Part shown: piece after piece, positions 21,298 to 32,741 of the stretch
Position numbering within the stretch: position 1 is the stretch's first letter
Layout of the letters: each line of letters opens with the position of its first letter
NCBI RefSeq assembly: GCF_000496075.1
Contig: NZ_AWXZ01000017.1
Location: forward strand, 62,001 to 126,000
Direction of reading: 5' to 3'
Source of the DNA: Lutibaculum baratangense AMV1
GTDB lineage: Bacteria; Pseudomonadota; Alphaproteobacteria; Rhizobiales; Tepidamorphaceae
Length of the DNA stretch: 64,000 bases
The notes under the pieces: model-generated
Told to the model about the DNA's origin: nothing
What the model saw: only the letters and a program-made list of their open reading frames with translations
Databases searched by the model: none
Made by a program: the position numbers and the translations under genes

Positions 21298-21971
21298 CGC
21301 CTCGCCAGCACCTTTGCGCCCTGTGGCTTCGCGTCCGGCGCCCGCAGGTAGAGCGGCCGCGCGGGCAGCCCGCCGGGCTCGGCCGCCGCCGCGACGCTGC
21401 CTGCCGAAGGCGCCGCCTGGAGACCGATGATCTCGAGTCCCCGTCCGGCCTTCCCCGCGGCCGAGCACAGAAGCTCCGCGCCCGAGCCGTAGACCTGCCG
21501 CACGTCGGGATCGAGCGCCGCCACCGCCTCGTCGACGCGCACGATGCGCGGCTCGCCCGTCTCGATGCCCGAGGCGGAGAAGTCCTGCAGGTAGATCTCC
21601 TCGCGACGCGCGTCGATCGCCACCGCGAAGGGACGCGTCGCCACGCCATCCTCGAGTGCCGTCAGTGCCAGGCAGCGGAGCGTCGTCACGCCGACGGCAG
21701 GTGCACCCGTCGCGAGCGCGAAGCCGCGGACGGCGGAGACACCGACGCGCACGCCGGTGAAGCTGCCGGGCCCGACGGTCGCGGCGAAGAGGTCGATCTC
21801 GGCAAGACCGAATCCGGACGCATCGAGGCAGCGCTCGACCATCGGCATCAACGCTTCCGCGTGGCCGACCGGCATCGATTGGCTTTCTGATGAGAGGAGC
21901 CGTCCCGCCGCGCGATCGAGAACCGCGACCGAGCAGGCGGGCAGGCTCGTGTCTACTGCGAGGACGCGCAT
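21294..21971 (-). CDS. tsaB: tRNA threonylcarbamoyladenosine biosynthesis protein TsaB
   Basis: The 225-residue non-catalytic ASKHA-fold partner of TsaD is needed for t6A37 in tRNA. It begins MRVLAVDTSLPACSVAVLD and contains ATVGPGSFTGVRVGVSAVRGFALA, the diagnostic TsaB segment. A nifU terminator ends two bases upstream of its ATG, so it either reads through or uses a promoter inside that hairpin region. Confidence 0.95.
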   Translation of the reverse strand: MRVLAVDTSLPACSVAVLDRAAGRLLSSESQSMPVGHAEALMPMVERCLDASGFGLAEIDLFAATVGPGSFTGVRVGVSAVRGFALATGAPAVGVTTLRCLALTALEDGVATRPFAVAIDARREEIYLQDFSASGIETGEPRIVRVDEAVAALDPDVRQVYGSGAELLCSAAGKAGRGLEIIGLQAAPSAGSVAAAAEPGGLPARPLYLRAPDAKPQGAKVLARR

Positions 21972-21972
21972 G

Positions 21973-21999
21973 AAAAAGGCCCCGCCGGACGCTCCGGCG
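21973..21999 (-). terminator. Terminator between nifU and tsaB
   Basis: CGCCGG (21983-21988) pairs with CCGGCG (21994-21999) around a 5-nt loop. On the minus strand they are followed by GGGGCCTTTTT, which directly abuts the tsaB ATG at 21971. Confidence 0.6.
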
Positions 22000-22044
22000 A
22001 GCCTCCCGTTGAGAAACCGCCCCTGACCGGGAACCGGCGGCCGA

Positions 22045-22599
22045 TCAGATCGGCCGCACCTCCTGAACGTCCGGCACGAAGTGGCGGAGCAGGTTCTCGA
22101 TCCCGTGCTTGAGCGTGGCCGTGGAGCTCGGGCAGCCGGAGCAGGCGCCCTTCATGTGCAGGAACACGATGCCCGAGCGATAGCCCTGGAACGTGATGTC
22201 GCCGCCATCGGACGCCACGGCCGGACGCACGCGCGTGTCGATCAGTTCCTTGATCGTCGCCACCGTCTCGGCATCGGCCTCGTCGAAATCCTCGACGTCG
22301 GCCGCTCCCTCGCCGCCGTCCACGAGCAGCGGCTGGCCGGAGAGATAGTGCTCCATGATCGCGCCGAGAATCGCCGGCTTGAGGTGCTGCCACTCCCCGT
22401 CCGCCTTCGTCACGGCGACGAAGTCGGCGCCGAAGAAGACGCCGGTCACGCCGGGCACCTCGAACAGGCGCTCGGCGAGAGGAGAGGCCGACGCGTCCTC
22501 GCGGCTGCGCAGGTCCATGGGCTCACCCGGAAGCACCGGGCGGCCGGGAATGAACTTCAGGGTCGCCGGATTCGGCGTCGCCTCGGTCTGGATGAACAT
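22045..22599 (-). CDS. Nfu-type iron-sulfur cluster scaffold protein
   Basis: The 184-residue protein has an N-terminal Nfu domain (MFIQTEATPNPATLKFIPGR) and a C-terminal NifU-like domain with the cluster-binding CxxC (GACSGCPSS). It acts in Fe-S cluster delivery in the cytoplasm, like mitochondrial NFU1. It is adjacent to usp, as in Rhizobiales. A promoter candidate lies at 22686-22714. Confidence 0.95.
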   Translation of the reverse strand: MFIQTEATPNPATLKFIPGRPVLPGEPMDLRSREDASASPLAERLFEVPGVTGVFFGADFVAVTKADGEWQHLKPAILGAIMEHYLSGQPLLVDGGEGAADVEDFDEADAETVATIKELIDTRVRPAVASDGGDITFQGYRSGIVFLHMKGACSGCPSSTATLKHGIENLLRHFVPDVQEVRPI

Positions 22600-22685
22600 C
22601 GCTGTCTTTCCTGTCTCTCAAAAGACATCCTACAGCAAAAGGATGCCGGCCGCAGCGTCGAATGCACCGCGATTAGAATGATTCC

Positions 22686-22714
22686 ATAGATGGCGATCCC
22701 GACGTCGAGGTCAA
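22686..22714 (-). promoter_or_regulatory. Candidate housekeeping promoter for nfu
   Basis: On the minus strand TTGACC (22709-22714), 17 bases, then ATCTAT (22686-22691). Spacing and -35 fit the alphaproteobacterial housekeeping consensus. It lies about 87 bases before the nfu ATG and after the usp stop. Confidence 0.45.
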
Positions 22715-22732
22715 GCGGCAGGTCGCCGTGCC

Positions 22733-23218
22733 TCAGGAAACGCCGTCGATCTCCTCGTCCGACATCGAGCCCGGCACGATCGTGATCGGGATCGGGAAGG
22801 TCGTCGCGGTGCGCGAGGCGATCGACGAGACGAGCGGCCCGGGCCCCTCCTTGCCGGTCCCCGCGGCGAGCACCATGATCGCGATATCCTCGTCCTCCTC
22901 GATGACGCGGAGGATCTCTTCGGAGCGCTTGCCCTCGCAGATCACGAACTCGGGCTCGGTGCCGGTCCATTTCCGCATCTTCTCGGCGAACTCGCCGAGC
23001 ACCCGCCGCGCCTCGTCCTGAGCTTCGGCCCGCATGACGGCCTCGACGCCGAGCCAGTGCTGGAAGTCGCCCGGCTCGATCACGTAGAGCATCACCACGA
23101 TGCCGTTCGTGTGGAGCGCGCGCCGGGCGGCGAAGTAGACGGCGCGCTCGCATTCCGCCGTGTCGTCGATGATCACCAGGAACTTGCGCCGGTGGCCCGG
23201 CTGTGCGCTGCGTCGCAA
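22733..23218 (-). CDS. Universal stress protein family protein
   Basis: The 161-residue single-domain UspA-fold protein has KFLVIIDDTAECERAVYFAARRA at the N-terminus and VLAAGTGKEGPGPLVSSIASR near the end. That end segment partly matches the GxxGxxxG ATP-binding loop. The start is a TTG at 23218 with GGCGAGA six bases upstream; no better in-frame start exists. It follows trpS by 26 bases. The specific stress is unknown. Confidence 0.85.
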   Translation of the reverse strand: MRRSAQPGHRRKFLVIIDDTAECERAVYFAARRALHTNGIVVMLYVIEPGDFQHWLGVEAVMRAEAQDEARRVLGEFAEKMRKWTGTEPEFVICEGKRSEEILRVIEEDEDIAIMVLAAGTGKEGPGPLVSSIASRTATTFPIPITIVPGSMSDEEIDGVS

Positions 23219-23244
23219 TGTGATCTCGCCCCGCGTGATGTCGC

Positions 23245-24315
23245 CTACGACACGTTACCGAAGAGCGCCCGCTCGTCCACCGTCGATCGCACGAAACCCA
23301 CGACGTCCTTCACATCGTCCAGGATCGGGCGTGCGATGGCCCGGGCGCGCTCCGCGCCGTCGGCGAGGATGGCGTCGATCTGGTCGGGCTCGGCCGTCAG
23401 GCGCCGCATCTCGGCCGTGATCGGCGAGAGCTTTTCCACCGACAGGTCGGCGAGCGCCTGCTTGAAGCGCGAGAACGGCCCCGCGAACTCGGCGAGAACC
23501 GCCTGCTCGTCCGTGTCGGCAAGGCCGGCATAGATGCCGACGAGATTCGCAGCCTCCGGCCGCCCCTCGAGCCCGGCGACCTCGCCCGGCAGCGGCTCGG
23601 GGTCGGTCTTCGCCTTCCGGATCTTGAGGGAGATCGTGTCGGCGTCGTCCATCAGGTTGATGCGCGAATAGTCGGACGGGTCGGACTTCGACATCTTCTT
23701 CTGCCCGTCGCGCAGGCTCATCACGCGCTTCGCCGGCCCCGCGATCAGCGGCTCGGTGAGCGGGAAGAACTGCTCGCCGTGGCCGAGCTCCGCGATGCGT
23801 TCGGCATAGTCCATGTTGAACTTCTGCGCGATGTCGCGCGCGAGCTCGAGATGCTGCTTCTGGTCCTCGCCCACCGGCACGTGCGTCGCCTTGTAGGCGA
23901 GCACGTCGGCCGCCATCAGGTTCGGATAGGCGAACAGGCCGACCGAGGCGTTCTCCTTGTGCTTGCCCGCCTTCTCCTTGAACTGCGTCATGCGGTTGAG
24001 CCAGCCCATTCGGGCGACGCAGTTGAACACCCAAGCGAGCTCGGCGTGCTCCGCGACCTGGCTCTGGTTGAAGACGATATGGGCGCGCGGATCGATGCCG
24101 GCGGCGATGAAGGCCGCGGTCACCTCGCGCGTCGCGCGCGACAGGTCCTTGGGCTCCTGCCAGACGGTGATCGCGTGCAGGTCGACGACGCAGTAGATGC
24201 ACTCGTAGTGGTTCTGCAGCTCGACGAAGCGCTTGATCGCGCCGAGATAGTTGCCGAGATGCAGGTTCCCCGTCGGCTGCACGCCAGAGAACACGCGCTG
24301 GTGAAAGCCCGTCAT
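23245..24315 (-). CDS. trpS: Tryptophanyl-tRNA synthetase
   Basis: The 356-residue class I synthetase charges tRNA-Trp. The HIGH-like motif is [10 protein letters not shown] and the KMSKS motif is [19 protein letters not shown] near the N-terminus is diagnostic. It lies 48 bases after murJ in the mutS-glnD-murJ-trpS series. Confidence 0.97.
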   Translation of the reverse strand: MTGFHQRVFSGVQPTGNLHLGNYLGAIKRFVELQNHYECIYCVVDLHAITVWQEPKDLSRATREVTAAFIAAGIDPRAHIVFNQSQVAEHAELAWVFNCVARMGWLNRMTQFKEKAGKHKENASVGLFAYPNLMAADVLAYKATHVPVGEDQKQHLELARDIAQKFNMDYAERIAELGHGEQFFPLTEPLIAGPAKRVMSLRDGQKKMSKSDPSDYSRINLMDDADTISLKIRKAKTDPEPLPGEVAGLEGRPEAANLVGIYAGLADTDEQAVLAEFAGPFSRFKQALADLSVEKLSPITAEMRRLTAEPDQIDAILADGAERARAIARPILDDVKDVVGFVRSTVDERALFGNVS

Positions 24316-24363
24316 GAAACCCGTTACCTCGCCTCCAGAAAGCCGGCGCGTTATGGCCGATCG

Positions 24364-25941
24364 TCACTGCGCTTTCAAGTTTTCCGGGCGTCCCCGCCGA
24401 ACGGCGCCCATGATCTCGCGCCGGTCGAGCACGCCGAGCATCACGGCCAGCCCGCCATAGACGAAGAGCCCGGTGCCCACGAGCAGGACGAGGAGGATCG
24501 CCTTGTCCCCGGCCATGCCGGCGAGCGCCGGCTCCGCCAAGACCCGCACACCCACGAGCGCCGCGCCCATGACCGCGCTCGCGACGACGAGCCGCGCGAC
24601 TCGGGAGCCGAGGCGGTCGTCGAAGGCGAGGCCGCCGCGACGCCTGAGCACGATGGCGAGGAGGGCCGCGTTGACCCATCCCCCGACGGAGGTCGCGATG
24701 GCGATGCCGACATGGGCGAGGAAGGGAAAGAGCGCCAGGCTCAGAACGATGTTGATGGCGGCGTTGACGCCCGCGAACCACATCGGCGTCCTCGTGTCCT
24801 CGCGTGCGAAGAAGCCCGGCTGGAATACCTTGATCATGACGAAGGCGGGGAGGCCGAGGCCGAAGGCCGCGAGCGCACCGGCGGTCGCGGCGGCGTCCGC
24901 CTCCGTGAAGGCACCGCGCGCGAAGAGCCCCGAGATGATGGGCCCCGGCACGGCCGCCAGCGCCACGGCCGCCGGCACGGTCAGCGCCAGCGCGAATTCG
25001 AGCGCCCGGTTCTGCTGGTGCATCGCGGCCCCGTCCTCGCCCGCGCGGAGACGGCGGGCGAGCTCGGGTAGGAGCACGACGCCGATCGCCACGCCGACGA
25101 GGCCGAGCGGTAGCTGGTAGATGCGGTCGGCATAGTAGAGATAGGAGACGGCCTGCGGCGCCATCGACGCGATCATCGTGCCGATGACGATGTTGATCTG
25201 GGTGATGCCGCCCGCGAGAACGCCCGGCACGGCGAGCGCGACGAGGCGCTTCACGCCGGGCGTCAGGCGCGGTCGGACGAGGGCGGGCGCCATGCCGGCC
25301 CTCCGGGCCGCGAAGATCAGCATCAGAAGCTGCGCGATGCCACCGAAGAACACGGCCCAGGACAGCCAGACGCCCGCTGTCGGGGTCTCGGCATGTCCCG
25401 ACCACACGATGAGCAGGAGCGCCCCGATGAAGACGACGTTGAGGAGCGTCGGGGCGAACGCGGCCACCGCGAAGCGGCCGAGAGCGTTGAGGAGCCCCGA
25501 GAACAGTGCGACCAGCGACACGAACAAGAGGTAGGGGAAGCAGATCCGCGTCAGCTGGACAGCGAGGTCGAACTTCTCCGGATCGCTCGCGAAGCCCGGG
25601 GCGAGCACGTACATGACCAGTGGCATGGCCAGTTCCGCCACGATCGTCAGCACGAGGAGCGTCAGCGTCAGTGCCGCCAGCGCCTGCTGGGCGAAGCTCC
25701 TGGCCGCCTCCTGCCCCTGCCCCTCGAGCTCGCGCGCGAAGAGCGGCACGAAGGCGGAGTTGAAGGCGCCCTCGGCGAAGATACGCCGGAACAGGTTCGG
25801 CAGGCGGAAGGCGACGAAGAAGGCGTCGGCCACCGGTCCGGCGCCGAGCGCGGCCGCCATCAGCATGTCGCGGCCGAAGCCGAGGATGCGGCTCGAGCCG
25901 GTTCCGCCGCCGACGAGCAGGAAGTTGCGAATCAGGGACAT
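24364..25941 (-). CDS. murJ: Lipid II flippase MurJ
   Basis: The 525-residue MOP-superfamily integral membrane protein has about 14 hydrophobic segments. It begins RNFLLVGGGTGSSRILGFGRDMLMA and contains RRIFAEGAFNSAFVPLFARE, the diagnostic MurJ/MviN block. It flips lipid II for peptidoglycan synthesis. Confidence 0.95.
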   Translation of the reverse strand: MSLIRNFLLVGGGTGSSRILGFGRDMLMAAALGAGPVADAFFVAFRLPNLFRRIFAEGAFNSAFVPLFARELEGQGQEAARSFAQQALAALTLTLLVLTIVAELAMPLVMYVLAPGFASDPEKFDLAVQLTRICFPYLLFVSLVALFSGLLNALGRFAVAAFAPTLLNVVFIGALLLIVWSGHAETPTAGVWLSWAVFFGGIAQLLMLIFAARRAGMAPALVRPRLTPGVKRLVALAVPGVLAGGITQINIVIGTMIASMAPQAVSYLYYADRIYQLPLGLVGVAIGVVLLPELARRLRAGEDGAAMHQQNRALEFALALTVPAAVALAAVPGPIISGLFARGAFTEADAAATAGALAAFGLGLPAFVMIKVFQPGFFAREDTRTPMWFAGVNAAINIVLSLALFPFLAHVGIAIATSVGGWVNAALLAIVLRRRGGLAFDDRLGSRVARLVVASAVMGAALVGVRVLAEPALAGMAGDKAILLVLLVGTGLFVYGGLAVMLGVLDRREIMGAVRRGRPENLKAQ

Positions 25942-26010
25942 GGGCGAGGCTTTCCGCCGGATGGGAGCGGCATCGTTATCCGGCCTTCGACCACCGCGCC
26001 AGCGGCGGCA

Positions 26011-28782
26011 TCATGCGGCGAGACCCGCTTCCTTGCCGCCGAAAGCGGCCAGCAGGTTGCGCTTGATCGCGTTCTGCCGGCTCTGATTGACGATCTTGTG
26101 GTTCATGAGATCGGTCACGTAGAAGACGTCGACCGCCCTCTCGCCGAAGGTCGCGATATGCGCCGAGGCGATGTTGAGGTTGAGCCGGGCGAGGACGTCG
26201 GTCAGGTCGAAGAGGAGCCCGGGCCTGTCGAGGCCGGAGACCTCGATCACCGTGAAGCGGTCCGACCAGCTGTTGTTGACGTGCACGTCCGGCTCGACGG
26301 AGAAGGCGCGCATGCGCCGCTGCTTCGGCGAGGGCGGGCGCCGCTTCACCATGTCGCGCAGCATCGCCTCGCCCGTGAGGGCCTTCTCGATCGTCTTGCC
26401 GATGCGCTCCGCGCGCCGCCGCTCGTCCTCGGGCTCGGGCAGTTCGCGCGACACGAAGATCGTGTCGAGCGCGTAGCCGTCGCTCGTCGTGAAGATCTGC
26501 GCGTCGACGATGTTGGCGTCCGACGCCGCGCACGCGCCCGCGAGGATCGACAGGAGGCGCGGGTGGTCGGGGGCGAAGACAGTGATCTCCGTGATGTCGG
26601 TGAAGCTGTCCGTCTTCACCTTCGTCGCGAGCCGCACGCCCTTCTCGTGCACCTCCTGCAGGAAGCGGGCGTGCTCCACCTGGCGATCGAGATCGGTGCG
26701 CAGCCAGTAGGCCTCGTAGTGGCGCTCGGCGAGGCGCGCGAAGGTCTCGTCATCCCAGTCCGACAGCTCGGCGCGCAGAAGCTCCCTCGCGTGCGCGATC
26801 CGCAAGGGGCGGTGCGACTGGCTGTGGCCGCCGGCGAGCACCGGCTCCGTCTCGTGGTAGAGCGTTCGCAGGAGCTGGCCCTTCCAGCCGTTCCACACGC
26901 CGGGGCCCACGGCCCGGATGTCGCAGACCGTGAGGATCAGTAGGAGCTTCAGGCGCTCGAGGCTCTGGACCGTGGCGGCGAAGTCGCCGATCGTCTTGCG
27001 GTCCGCGAGATCGCGGGACTGCGCCACCATCGACATGTCGAGATGGTGCTCGACGAGCCAGGCGACCGTCTCGACGTCGGCGGCGGAGAAGCCGAGCCGC
27101 CGCGCCACGCGCCGCGCGGCCTTCGCGCCGGCGATCGAATGGTCCTCCGGACGTCCCTTCGCGATGTCGTGCAGGAAGAGCGCGAGATAGAGCACCTCCC
27201 GGTTCGAGATCGTGTGAACGATCTCGTTCGCCAGCGGGTGGTTGTCGGCGCACCTTCCCTGCTCGATGTCGGCCAGGATCCCGATCGAGCGCAGCAGGTG
27301 CTCGTCCACCGTGTAGTGGTGGTACATGTTGAACTGCACCAGCGAGACGATGCGGCCGAAATCGCGGATGAAGCGGCCGAGCACGCCCGCCTCGTTCATC
27401 CGCCGCAGCACGATCTCGGGGTCGTTCTTGGAGGTGAGGATGCGCATGAAGAGGCGGTTCGCCTCGGGATCCTCGCGCAGCCGCTGGTCGATGAGCGACA
27501 GCGACCGTCGGGTGAGCTTCAGCGCATCAGGGTGGAACGACAGGTTGTACCTGTCGGCGATGTGGAACATCCGGATGAGGTTCACCGGATCCCGCTCGAA
27601 GGCGCCCTCGTCGACGACGTTGATGCGGCTCGCCTCGACGACGAAGTCGTCGGCACCCGCGATGTCGCCCTGCTTGCGCGGCCGCAGGCGCTCCATGAAG
27701 CGCGACAGCGGATGCGCCTTCTTCACGTGCTGCACCTCGAGTGCCGCACAGAAGATGCGCGTGAGGTCGCCGACATCCTTCGCCACCAGGAAATAGTGCT
27801 TCATGAAGCGCTCGACGTCGCGCTGGCCGGGATGCGGCATGTAGCTCAGGCGCTGGGCCATCTCGCGCTGCACGTCGAAGCTGAGGCGGTCCTCGAGCCG
27901 GCCCGTCATGAAGTGCAGGTGGCAGCGGACCGCCCAGAGGAAATCCTCGCATTTGCGGAAGAGCCGGTACTCGTCGCGCTCGAACACGCCGGCCTTGACG
28001 AGCTCCGCGCCCGTCTTCACGCGGTAGAAGTACTTGCCGATCCAGAACAGGGTCTGGAGGTCTCTCAGCCCGCCCTTCCCCTCCTTCACGTTCGGCTCGA
28101 CGACGTAGCGCGACTCCCCGCCGCGCAGGTGGCGCGTATCCCGCTCGGCGAGCTTGGCCTCGATGAACTCCGGGCCGGTGCCCTTGACGACCTCCTGGTC
28201 GAACCGCCGCTCGAGCTCGGCGAAGAGCTTCTCCTCGCCGCAGATGAACCGGGCGTCGAGGATGGCGGTGCGGATCGTCAGGTCCTCGCGTGCGAGCCGC
28301 AGGCAGTCGTCGGTCGTGCGGACGGCGTGGCCGACCTTCGTCTCCATGTCCCAGAGGAAGTAGAGAAGGTGCTCGACGACGCTCTCGCCCCACGCCGTCT
28401 TCTTGTAGGGCATGAGGAAGAGGAGGTCGACGTCGGATGCCGGGGCCATGGTGCCGCGGCCGTAGCCCCCCACCGCGGCGACGCAGAGCCTCTCGCCCGA
28501 CGACGGATTGTCGACCGGCTGGAGAACCTCCACCGCGAACCGGAACAACGCCTGCACGATCACGTCCTGGAGGTGGGACAGGCGCTCGGCGCAGTCGAGC
28601 CCCCGCCCGTCGGCCAGCAGGCGCTCTTCCGCCAGCCGGCGTTCTTCGGCCTTCACCCTCTTGAGCAGCGACAGGGCCTCCGGCCGGTAGGAGGCCTTGC
28701 CGCGGGTGTCGTAGAGGCCCTTCAGCTCCCCGAGCAGGCCGTCGACCGTCGGGAGGCCCTCGGCAATCTTCTTCGGCGTCAC
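26011..28782 (-). CDS. glnD: PII uridylyltransferase/uridylyl-removing enzyme
   Basis: The 923-residue bifunctional nitrogen sensor modifies PII proteins according to glutamine. The nucleotidyltransferase motif [20 protein letters not shown] lies near residue 115, the HD domain [15 protein letters not shown] in the middle, and two ACT domains at the C-terminus ([35 protein letters not shown]). ATG 28782 shares ATGA with the mutS stop. Confidence 0.97.
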   Translation of the reverse strand: MTPKKIAEGLPTVDGLLGELKGLYDTRGKASYRPEALSLLKRVKAEERRLAEERLLADGRGLDCAERLSHLQDVIVQALFRFAVEVLQPVDNPSSGERLCVAAVGGYGRGTMAPASDVDLLFLMPYKKTAWGESVVEHLLYFLWDMETKVGHAVRTTDDCLRLAREDLTIRTAILDARFICGEEKLFAELERRFDQEVVKGTGPEFIEAKLAERDTRHLRGGESRYVVEPNVKEGKGGLRDLQTLFWIGKYFYRVKTGAELVKAGVFERDEYRLFRKCEDFLWAVRCHLHFMTGRLEDRLSFDVQREMAQRLSYMPHPGQRDVERFMKHYFLVAKDVGDLTRIFCAALEVQHVKKAHPLSRFMERLRPRKQGDIAGADDFVVEASRINVVDEGAFERDPVNLIRMFHIADRYNLSFHPDALKLTRRSLSLIDQRLREDPEANRLFMRILTSKNDPEIVLRRMNEAGVLGRFIRDFGRIVSLVQFNMYHHYTVDEHLLRSIGILADIEQGRCADNHPLANEIVHTISNREVLYLALFLHDIAKGRPEDHSIAGAKAARRVARRLGFSAADVETVAWLVEHHLDMSMVAQSRDLADRKTIGDFAATVQSLERLKLLLILTVCDIRAVGPGVWNGWKGQLLRTLYHETEPVLAGGHSQSHRPLRIAHARELLRAELSDWDDETFARLAERHYEAYWLRTDLDRQVEHARFLQEVHEKGVRLATKVKTDSFTDITEITVFAPDHPRLLSILAGACAASDANIVDAQIFTTSDGYALDTIFVSRELPEPEDERRRAERIGKTIEKALTGEAMLRDMVKRRPPSPKQRRMRAFSVEPDVHVNNSWSDRFTVIEVSGLDRPGLLFDLTDVLARLNLNIASAHIATFGERAVDVFYVTDLMNHKIVNQSRQNAIKRNLLAAFGGKEAGLAA

Positions 28783-31505
28783 GTTTCCTCCGCCAACCGC
28801 TTGAGCTCGTAAAGCGCGGCGAGAGCATCCCGCGGCGTCATGTCGTCGGGCGCGAGATCCCTCATGCGCAGCCGCAGCGCGTCGTCCTTCGCCGCCGGCG
28901 CCGGCTTCGCCTCGCGCGCCAGATGCACGGCGAATAGCGGCAGATCGGAGACGAGCCCGGCGGCGCCGGACTTGCGTTCCGTGTCCTCCAGCCGCTCGAG
29001 CACCTCCTTCGCGCGGCTGAGAACGGCTTCAGGCAGGCCCGCGAGCCGCGCGACCTGCACACCGTAGGAGCGGTCGGCGGTGCCCGAGACGACCTCGTGC
29101 AGGAACACGACGTCGCCCTGCCACTCCTTCACCCGAAGCGTCGCGTTGAACACGCGCGGCAGCGTCTCGGCGAGCGCCGTCAGCTCGTGGAAGTGGGTCG
29201 CAAAGAGCGAGCGACAGCGATTCACCTCGTGCAGGTGCTCGATGGCAGCCCAGGCGATGGACAGCCCGTCGAAGGTCGCCGTCCCCCGCCCGATCTCGTC
29301 GAGGATGACGAGCGATCTCGGCCCCGCCTGGTTCAGGATCGCCGCCGTCTCGACCATTTCGACCATGAAGGTCGAGCGCCCGCGCGCCAGATCGTCGGCC
29401 GCACCGACGCGGCTGAACAGCCGATCGACGATGCCGATCCGCGCCCGTCTCGCCGGAACGAAGGAGCCGGCCTGCGCAAGAAGCGCGATCAGCGCGTTCT
29501 GCCGGAGGAAGGTCGACTTGCCACCCATGTTCGGGCCGGTGATGACGAGAAGACGCCCTGCATCCTGACCGTCGGCCGGACCGAGCACGCAGTCATTCGC
29601 GACGAACGGGCCCGACCGTTCGGCCTCGAGCGCCTGCTCGACGACCGGATGCCGGCCGCCCTCGATGTCGAAGGCGATGCCGTCCTGAACCTCCGGCCTC
29701 ACGAAATCCCGCTCTGCCGCGATCTCCGCGAGGGAACAGAGGACGTCGAGCTCGCCGAGCGCCTCTCCGGCCGCGTCGAGCCTCTCGCCCTCCTCGGCGA
29801 TCGCGTGGCACAGCGTGTCGAATATCTCGTTCTCGAGCGCCATGGCGCGATCGGCAGCGCTGGCGATGCGGCCCTCGAGGTCGGCGAGCTCGTTCGTGGA
29901 GAAGCGGATCTGGTTCGCGAGCGACTGGCGGTGGAAGAACTCCCCCGACAGAGGCTCCGCGCGCATCTTCGCCTCGTGCTGCGCCGTCACCTCGACGAAG
30001 TAGCCGAGCACGTTGTTGTGCTTCACCTTGAGCGACCTGACGCCTGTCCGGTCCTGGTAGGTCGCCTGGAGGCCTGCGACGACCTGGCGGCTCTCGTCGC
30101 GAAGGGCACGCGCCTCGTCGAGCTCGGGCCGGTAGCCGTCGGCGATGAAGTTGCCGTCGCGCCGGTTGAGCGGGGGTCGCTCGACCAGCGCCGTGGCGAG
30201 GGCGCCCCGCAGCTCATCGCTCAACGCGCCGAGGCGCGCGCTGATCTCTTCCAGCGCGGCTGGCAGTCCGCCGACCGCGAGGATCGTCGCCAGCTCGCCG
30301 GCCGCCACGACGCCGTCGCGGACGCAGGCGAGGTCGCGCGGGCCGCCGCGCATCAGGGCGAGCCGCGCCCGCGATCGCGCGAGATCGGGCGCCGCCTTCA
30401 GCGCCTCGCGGAGCGAGGCACGCATCTCGCGCGCCTCGACGAGATGCCCGACCGCGTCGAGCCGGCGGGTGATCTCCTTCAGGTCCGTCAAGGGCGCGGA
30501 CAGGCGCTTCGCGAGCTCGCGCGCGCCGGCGGAGGTGACGGTGCGGTCGAGCGCCCAGAGAAGGCTCCCCTTGCGTTCCCCGGACAGGGTCTGCGTCAGC
30601 TCGAGATTGGCCCGTGTCGCGGGGTCGATCGAGACGACCGCGCCGCTCGGCTCGGGCCGCGGCGGGCGAAGCGGCGGGCGCCCTCCCTTCTGGGTCCGGT
30701 CGACATAGGCGACGAGGGCGCCGGCCGCAGCGACGTCGGCTCGCGACAGGTCGCCGAAGCCGTCGAGGCTCGCCACGGCGAAGAAGGAGAGAAGCCTGCG
30801 TTCGGCGGCCGTGGAATCGAACATCGCCGAGGGGAGCGGCGTCACCGACGTCTTCGCCTCGCGCAGGGCCTGGCGGTACTCCGGCGAATCGTAGAGCGCG
30901 TCCGAGACCAGGAGTTCCCCCGGCGCGACGCGGGCGAGCGCGGCGGGCAGCTCGCCGGCCGTGACGGCCATCAGGCGGAATTCGCCGGTCGAGATGTCCG
31001 CCCAGGCGAGCGCCAGCTCGTCTCCGCCAGCGCCCTTCACCCGACCGAGCGCGGCCAGGAAGTTGTTGCGGCTCGAATCGAGAAGCCGCTCCTCCGTCAG
31101 CGTGCCGGGGGTCACGAGGCGCACGACGTCGCGCTGCACGACGGACTTCGAGCCGCGCTTCCTGGCCTCCGAGGGATCCTCGAGCTGCTCGCACACGGCG
31201 ACGCGGAACCCGCCGGCGATCAGGCGCTGCAGATAGTCGTCGGCCGTGTGGAGCGGCACGCCGCACATCGGGATGTCGCGGCCCAGATGCTTGCCCCGGA
31301 CCGTCAGCGTGATGCCGAGGGCCCGGCTCGCCGCCTCCGCGTCCTCGAAGAAGAGCTCGTAGAAGTCGCCCATACGGTAGAAGAGCAGGCAGTCTGGATT
31401 GGCCGCCTTGATCTCCAGGTACTGCCGCATCATCGGGGTGACGCGCGGATCGTCCAGCACGTCTGCGTCGTCCGCCCGGGGCTCTTCGAGGGTCATGGCA
31501 TTCAT
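28779..31505 (-). CDS. mutS: DNA mismatch repair protein MutS
   Basis: The 908-residue MutS recognises mismatches. The N-terminal mismatch-binding motif is [17 protein letters not shown]. The ATPase has [27 protein letters not shown] and FATHFHELT. The start is ATG 31505, or in-frame ATG 31496. Its stop overlaps the glnD start, linking repair and nitrogen genes in one transcript, as is usual in Rhizobiales. Confidence 0.98.
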   Translation of the reverse strand: MNAMTLEEPRADDADVLDDPRVTPMMRQYLEIKAANPDCLLFYRMGDFYELFFEDAEAASRALGITLTVRGKHLGRDIPMCGVPLHTADDYLQRLIAGGFRVAVCEQLEDPSEARKRGSKSVVQRDVVRLVTPGTLTEERLLDSSRNNFLAALGRVKGAGGDELALAWADISTGEFRLMAVTAGELPAALARVAPGELLVSDALYDSPEYRQALREAKTSVTPLPSAMFDSTAAERRLLSFFAVASLDGFGDLSRADVAAAGALVAYVDRTQKGGRPPLRPPRPEPSGAVVSIDPATRANLELTQTLSGERKGSLLWALDRTVTSAGARELAKRLSAPLTDLKEITRRLDAVGHLVEAREMRASLREALKAAPDLARSRARLALMRGGPRDLACVRDGVVAAGELATILAVGGLPAALEEISARLGALSDELRGALATALVERPPLNRRDGNFIADGYRPELDEARALRDESRQVVAGLQATYQDRTGVRSLKVKHNNVLGYFVEVTAQHEAKMRAEPLSGEFFHRQSLANQIRFSTNELADLEGRIASAADRAMALENEIFDTLCHAIAEEGERLDAAGEALGELDVLCSLAEIAAERDFVRPEVQDGIAFDIEGGRHPVVEQALEAERSGPFVANDCVLGPADGQDAGRLLVITGPNMGGKSTFLRQNALIALLAQAGSFVPARRARIGIVDRLFSRVGAADDLARGRSTFMVEMVETAAILNQAGPRSLVILDEIGRGTATFDGLSIAWAAIEHLHEVNRCRSLFATHFHELTALAETLPRVFNATLRVKEWQGDVVFLHEVVSGTADRSYGVQVARLAGLPEAVLSRAKEVLERLEDTERKSGAAGLVSDLPLFAVHLAREAKPAPAAKDDALRLRMRDLAPDDMTPRDALAALYELKRLAEET

Positions 31506-31538
31506 GGGCTCAGACGCTAGCAGATCGCGCAGGCGCTT

Positions 31539-32741
31539 TCACGGGCGCGGCCCGAGGAGCTCCCGATATATCCCCAGCGTCTCGGCCACCATCCTCTCGA
31601 GCGAGAACAGCGACAGGACATGCGCCCGGCCCCGCGCGCCCATCGCCCGCGCCGCCTCCGGCTCGAGGTCGAGCGCCTGGTTCAGCGCCTGGGCGAGCCC
31701 GAGGGCGTTGGACGGTGGCACGCGCCATCCCGTTCGCGCCTCCTCCGTAGCCTCCGGAGGCGCCAGAACCGTCTCGCGCACCGCGCCGATGTCGGAAACG
31801 ACGACCGGCTTTCCCATCGCCTGAGCCTCGGCGGCCGAGCGGCCGAAGGCTTCGGGCTCCGTCGACGGCGTGGTCACCACGTCGGCCGCCGCGAGGGCCG
31901 CCGGCACGTCCTCGACATGCCCGACGATACGGACCCGGTGGCCGAGGCCCGCCTTCAGCATCCGGTCGACGAGTCGGTCCCGGTAGCCGGTGCGGCCCTG
32001 CTCGTCGCCGGCGAGCACGACGTCGAAATCCATCCGGCCCGCCGCCGCGAGGTTGCCTGCAGCGTCGATCAACACCTCCTGGCCCTTCCACGACGTCAGC
32101 CTGGCAGGCAGAAGGACGACCTTCCGGTCCGCGGCGACCCCCCAGGCGCGACGCATCGCGGCGACGCGTTCCGGCGCGACGGCGGCGGGGTCGAACCGTG
32201 AGAGGTCGGTGCCGCGATAGACGACGCGCGTCCTTCCCTCCGCCTGGGGGTGCCGCTTCAGGATCAGCGCCTGGGTGAACCCCGAGTTGGCGATGACGAC
32301 GTCGCCGCGCGCCATCACACCGTTGTAGAAATTCTTGAGCCGGCCGACGCTGCGATAGGCGCCGTGATAGGTCGTGACGAACGGCACGCCGGTCCGCCGC
32401 GCCGCGATCAGCCCGCTCCACGCCGGCGCCCGGCTGCGCGCGTGGACGAGGTCGACGCCCTCTCGCCGGATCAACCGCGAAAGCGCGCCCGCATTGGCCA
32501 GGATCCTCGCCGGGTTCTTCGTCGCTGCGGGGAAGGCGATGTGGGTGCCGCCCGCCGCCTCGAGCTCCGGCACGAGCCTCCCGCCCGTCGTCGCCACGAG
32601 CGCCCGCGCCCCCGCCTTCACCAATGCGGCGGCGATGTCGACGGTGGTGCGCTCGGCGCCGCCCGCCTCGAGGTCGGGCACGATCTGCAGCACGGTGCGG
32701 CCGGCAAGGACCGGCGGGTTCTCCGACGGCGCCCGCGTCAT
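31539..32741 (-). CDS. Glycosyltransferase family 4
   Basis: The 400-residue GT-B fold protein begins RTVLQIVPDLEAGGAERTTVDIAAAL, the donor/acceptor glycine loop of GT4 enzymes. It contains HARSRAPAW and the EPEAFGRSAAEAQAMGKPVV nucleotide-sugar motif. It probably acts in LPS core or polysaccharide assembly at the inner-membrane face; sugar specificity cannot be predicted. Start ATG 32741 shares ATGA with the upstream small membrane-protein gene. Confidence 0.88.
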   Translation of the reverse strand: MTRAPSENPPVLAGRTVLQIVPDLEAGGAERTTVDIAAALVKAGARALVATTGGRLVPELEAAGGTHIAFPAATKNPARILANAGALSRLIRREGVDLVHARSRAPAWSGLIAARRTGVPFVTTYHGAYRSVGRLKNFYNGVMARGDVVIANSGFTQALILKRHPQAEGRTRVVYRGTDLSRFDPAAVAPERVAAMRRAWGVAADRKVVLLPARLTSWKGQEVLIDAAGNLAAAGRMDFDVVLAGDEQGRTGYRDRLVDRMLKAGLGHRVRIVGHVEDVPAALAAADVVTTPSTEPEAFGRSAAEAQAMGKPVVVSDIGAVRETVLAPPEATEEARTGWRVPPSNALGLAQALNQALDLEPEAARAMGARGRAHVLSLFSLERMVAETLGIYRELLGPRP

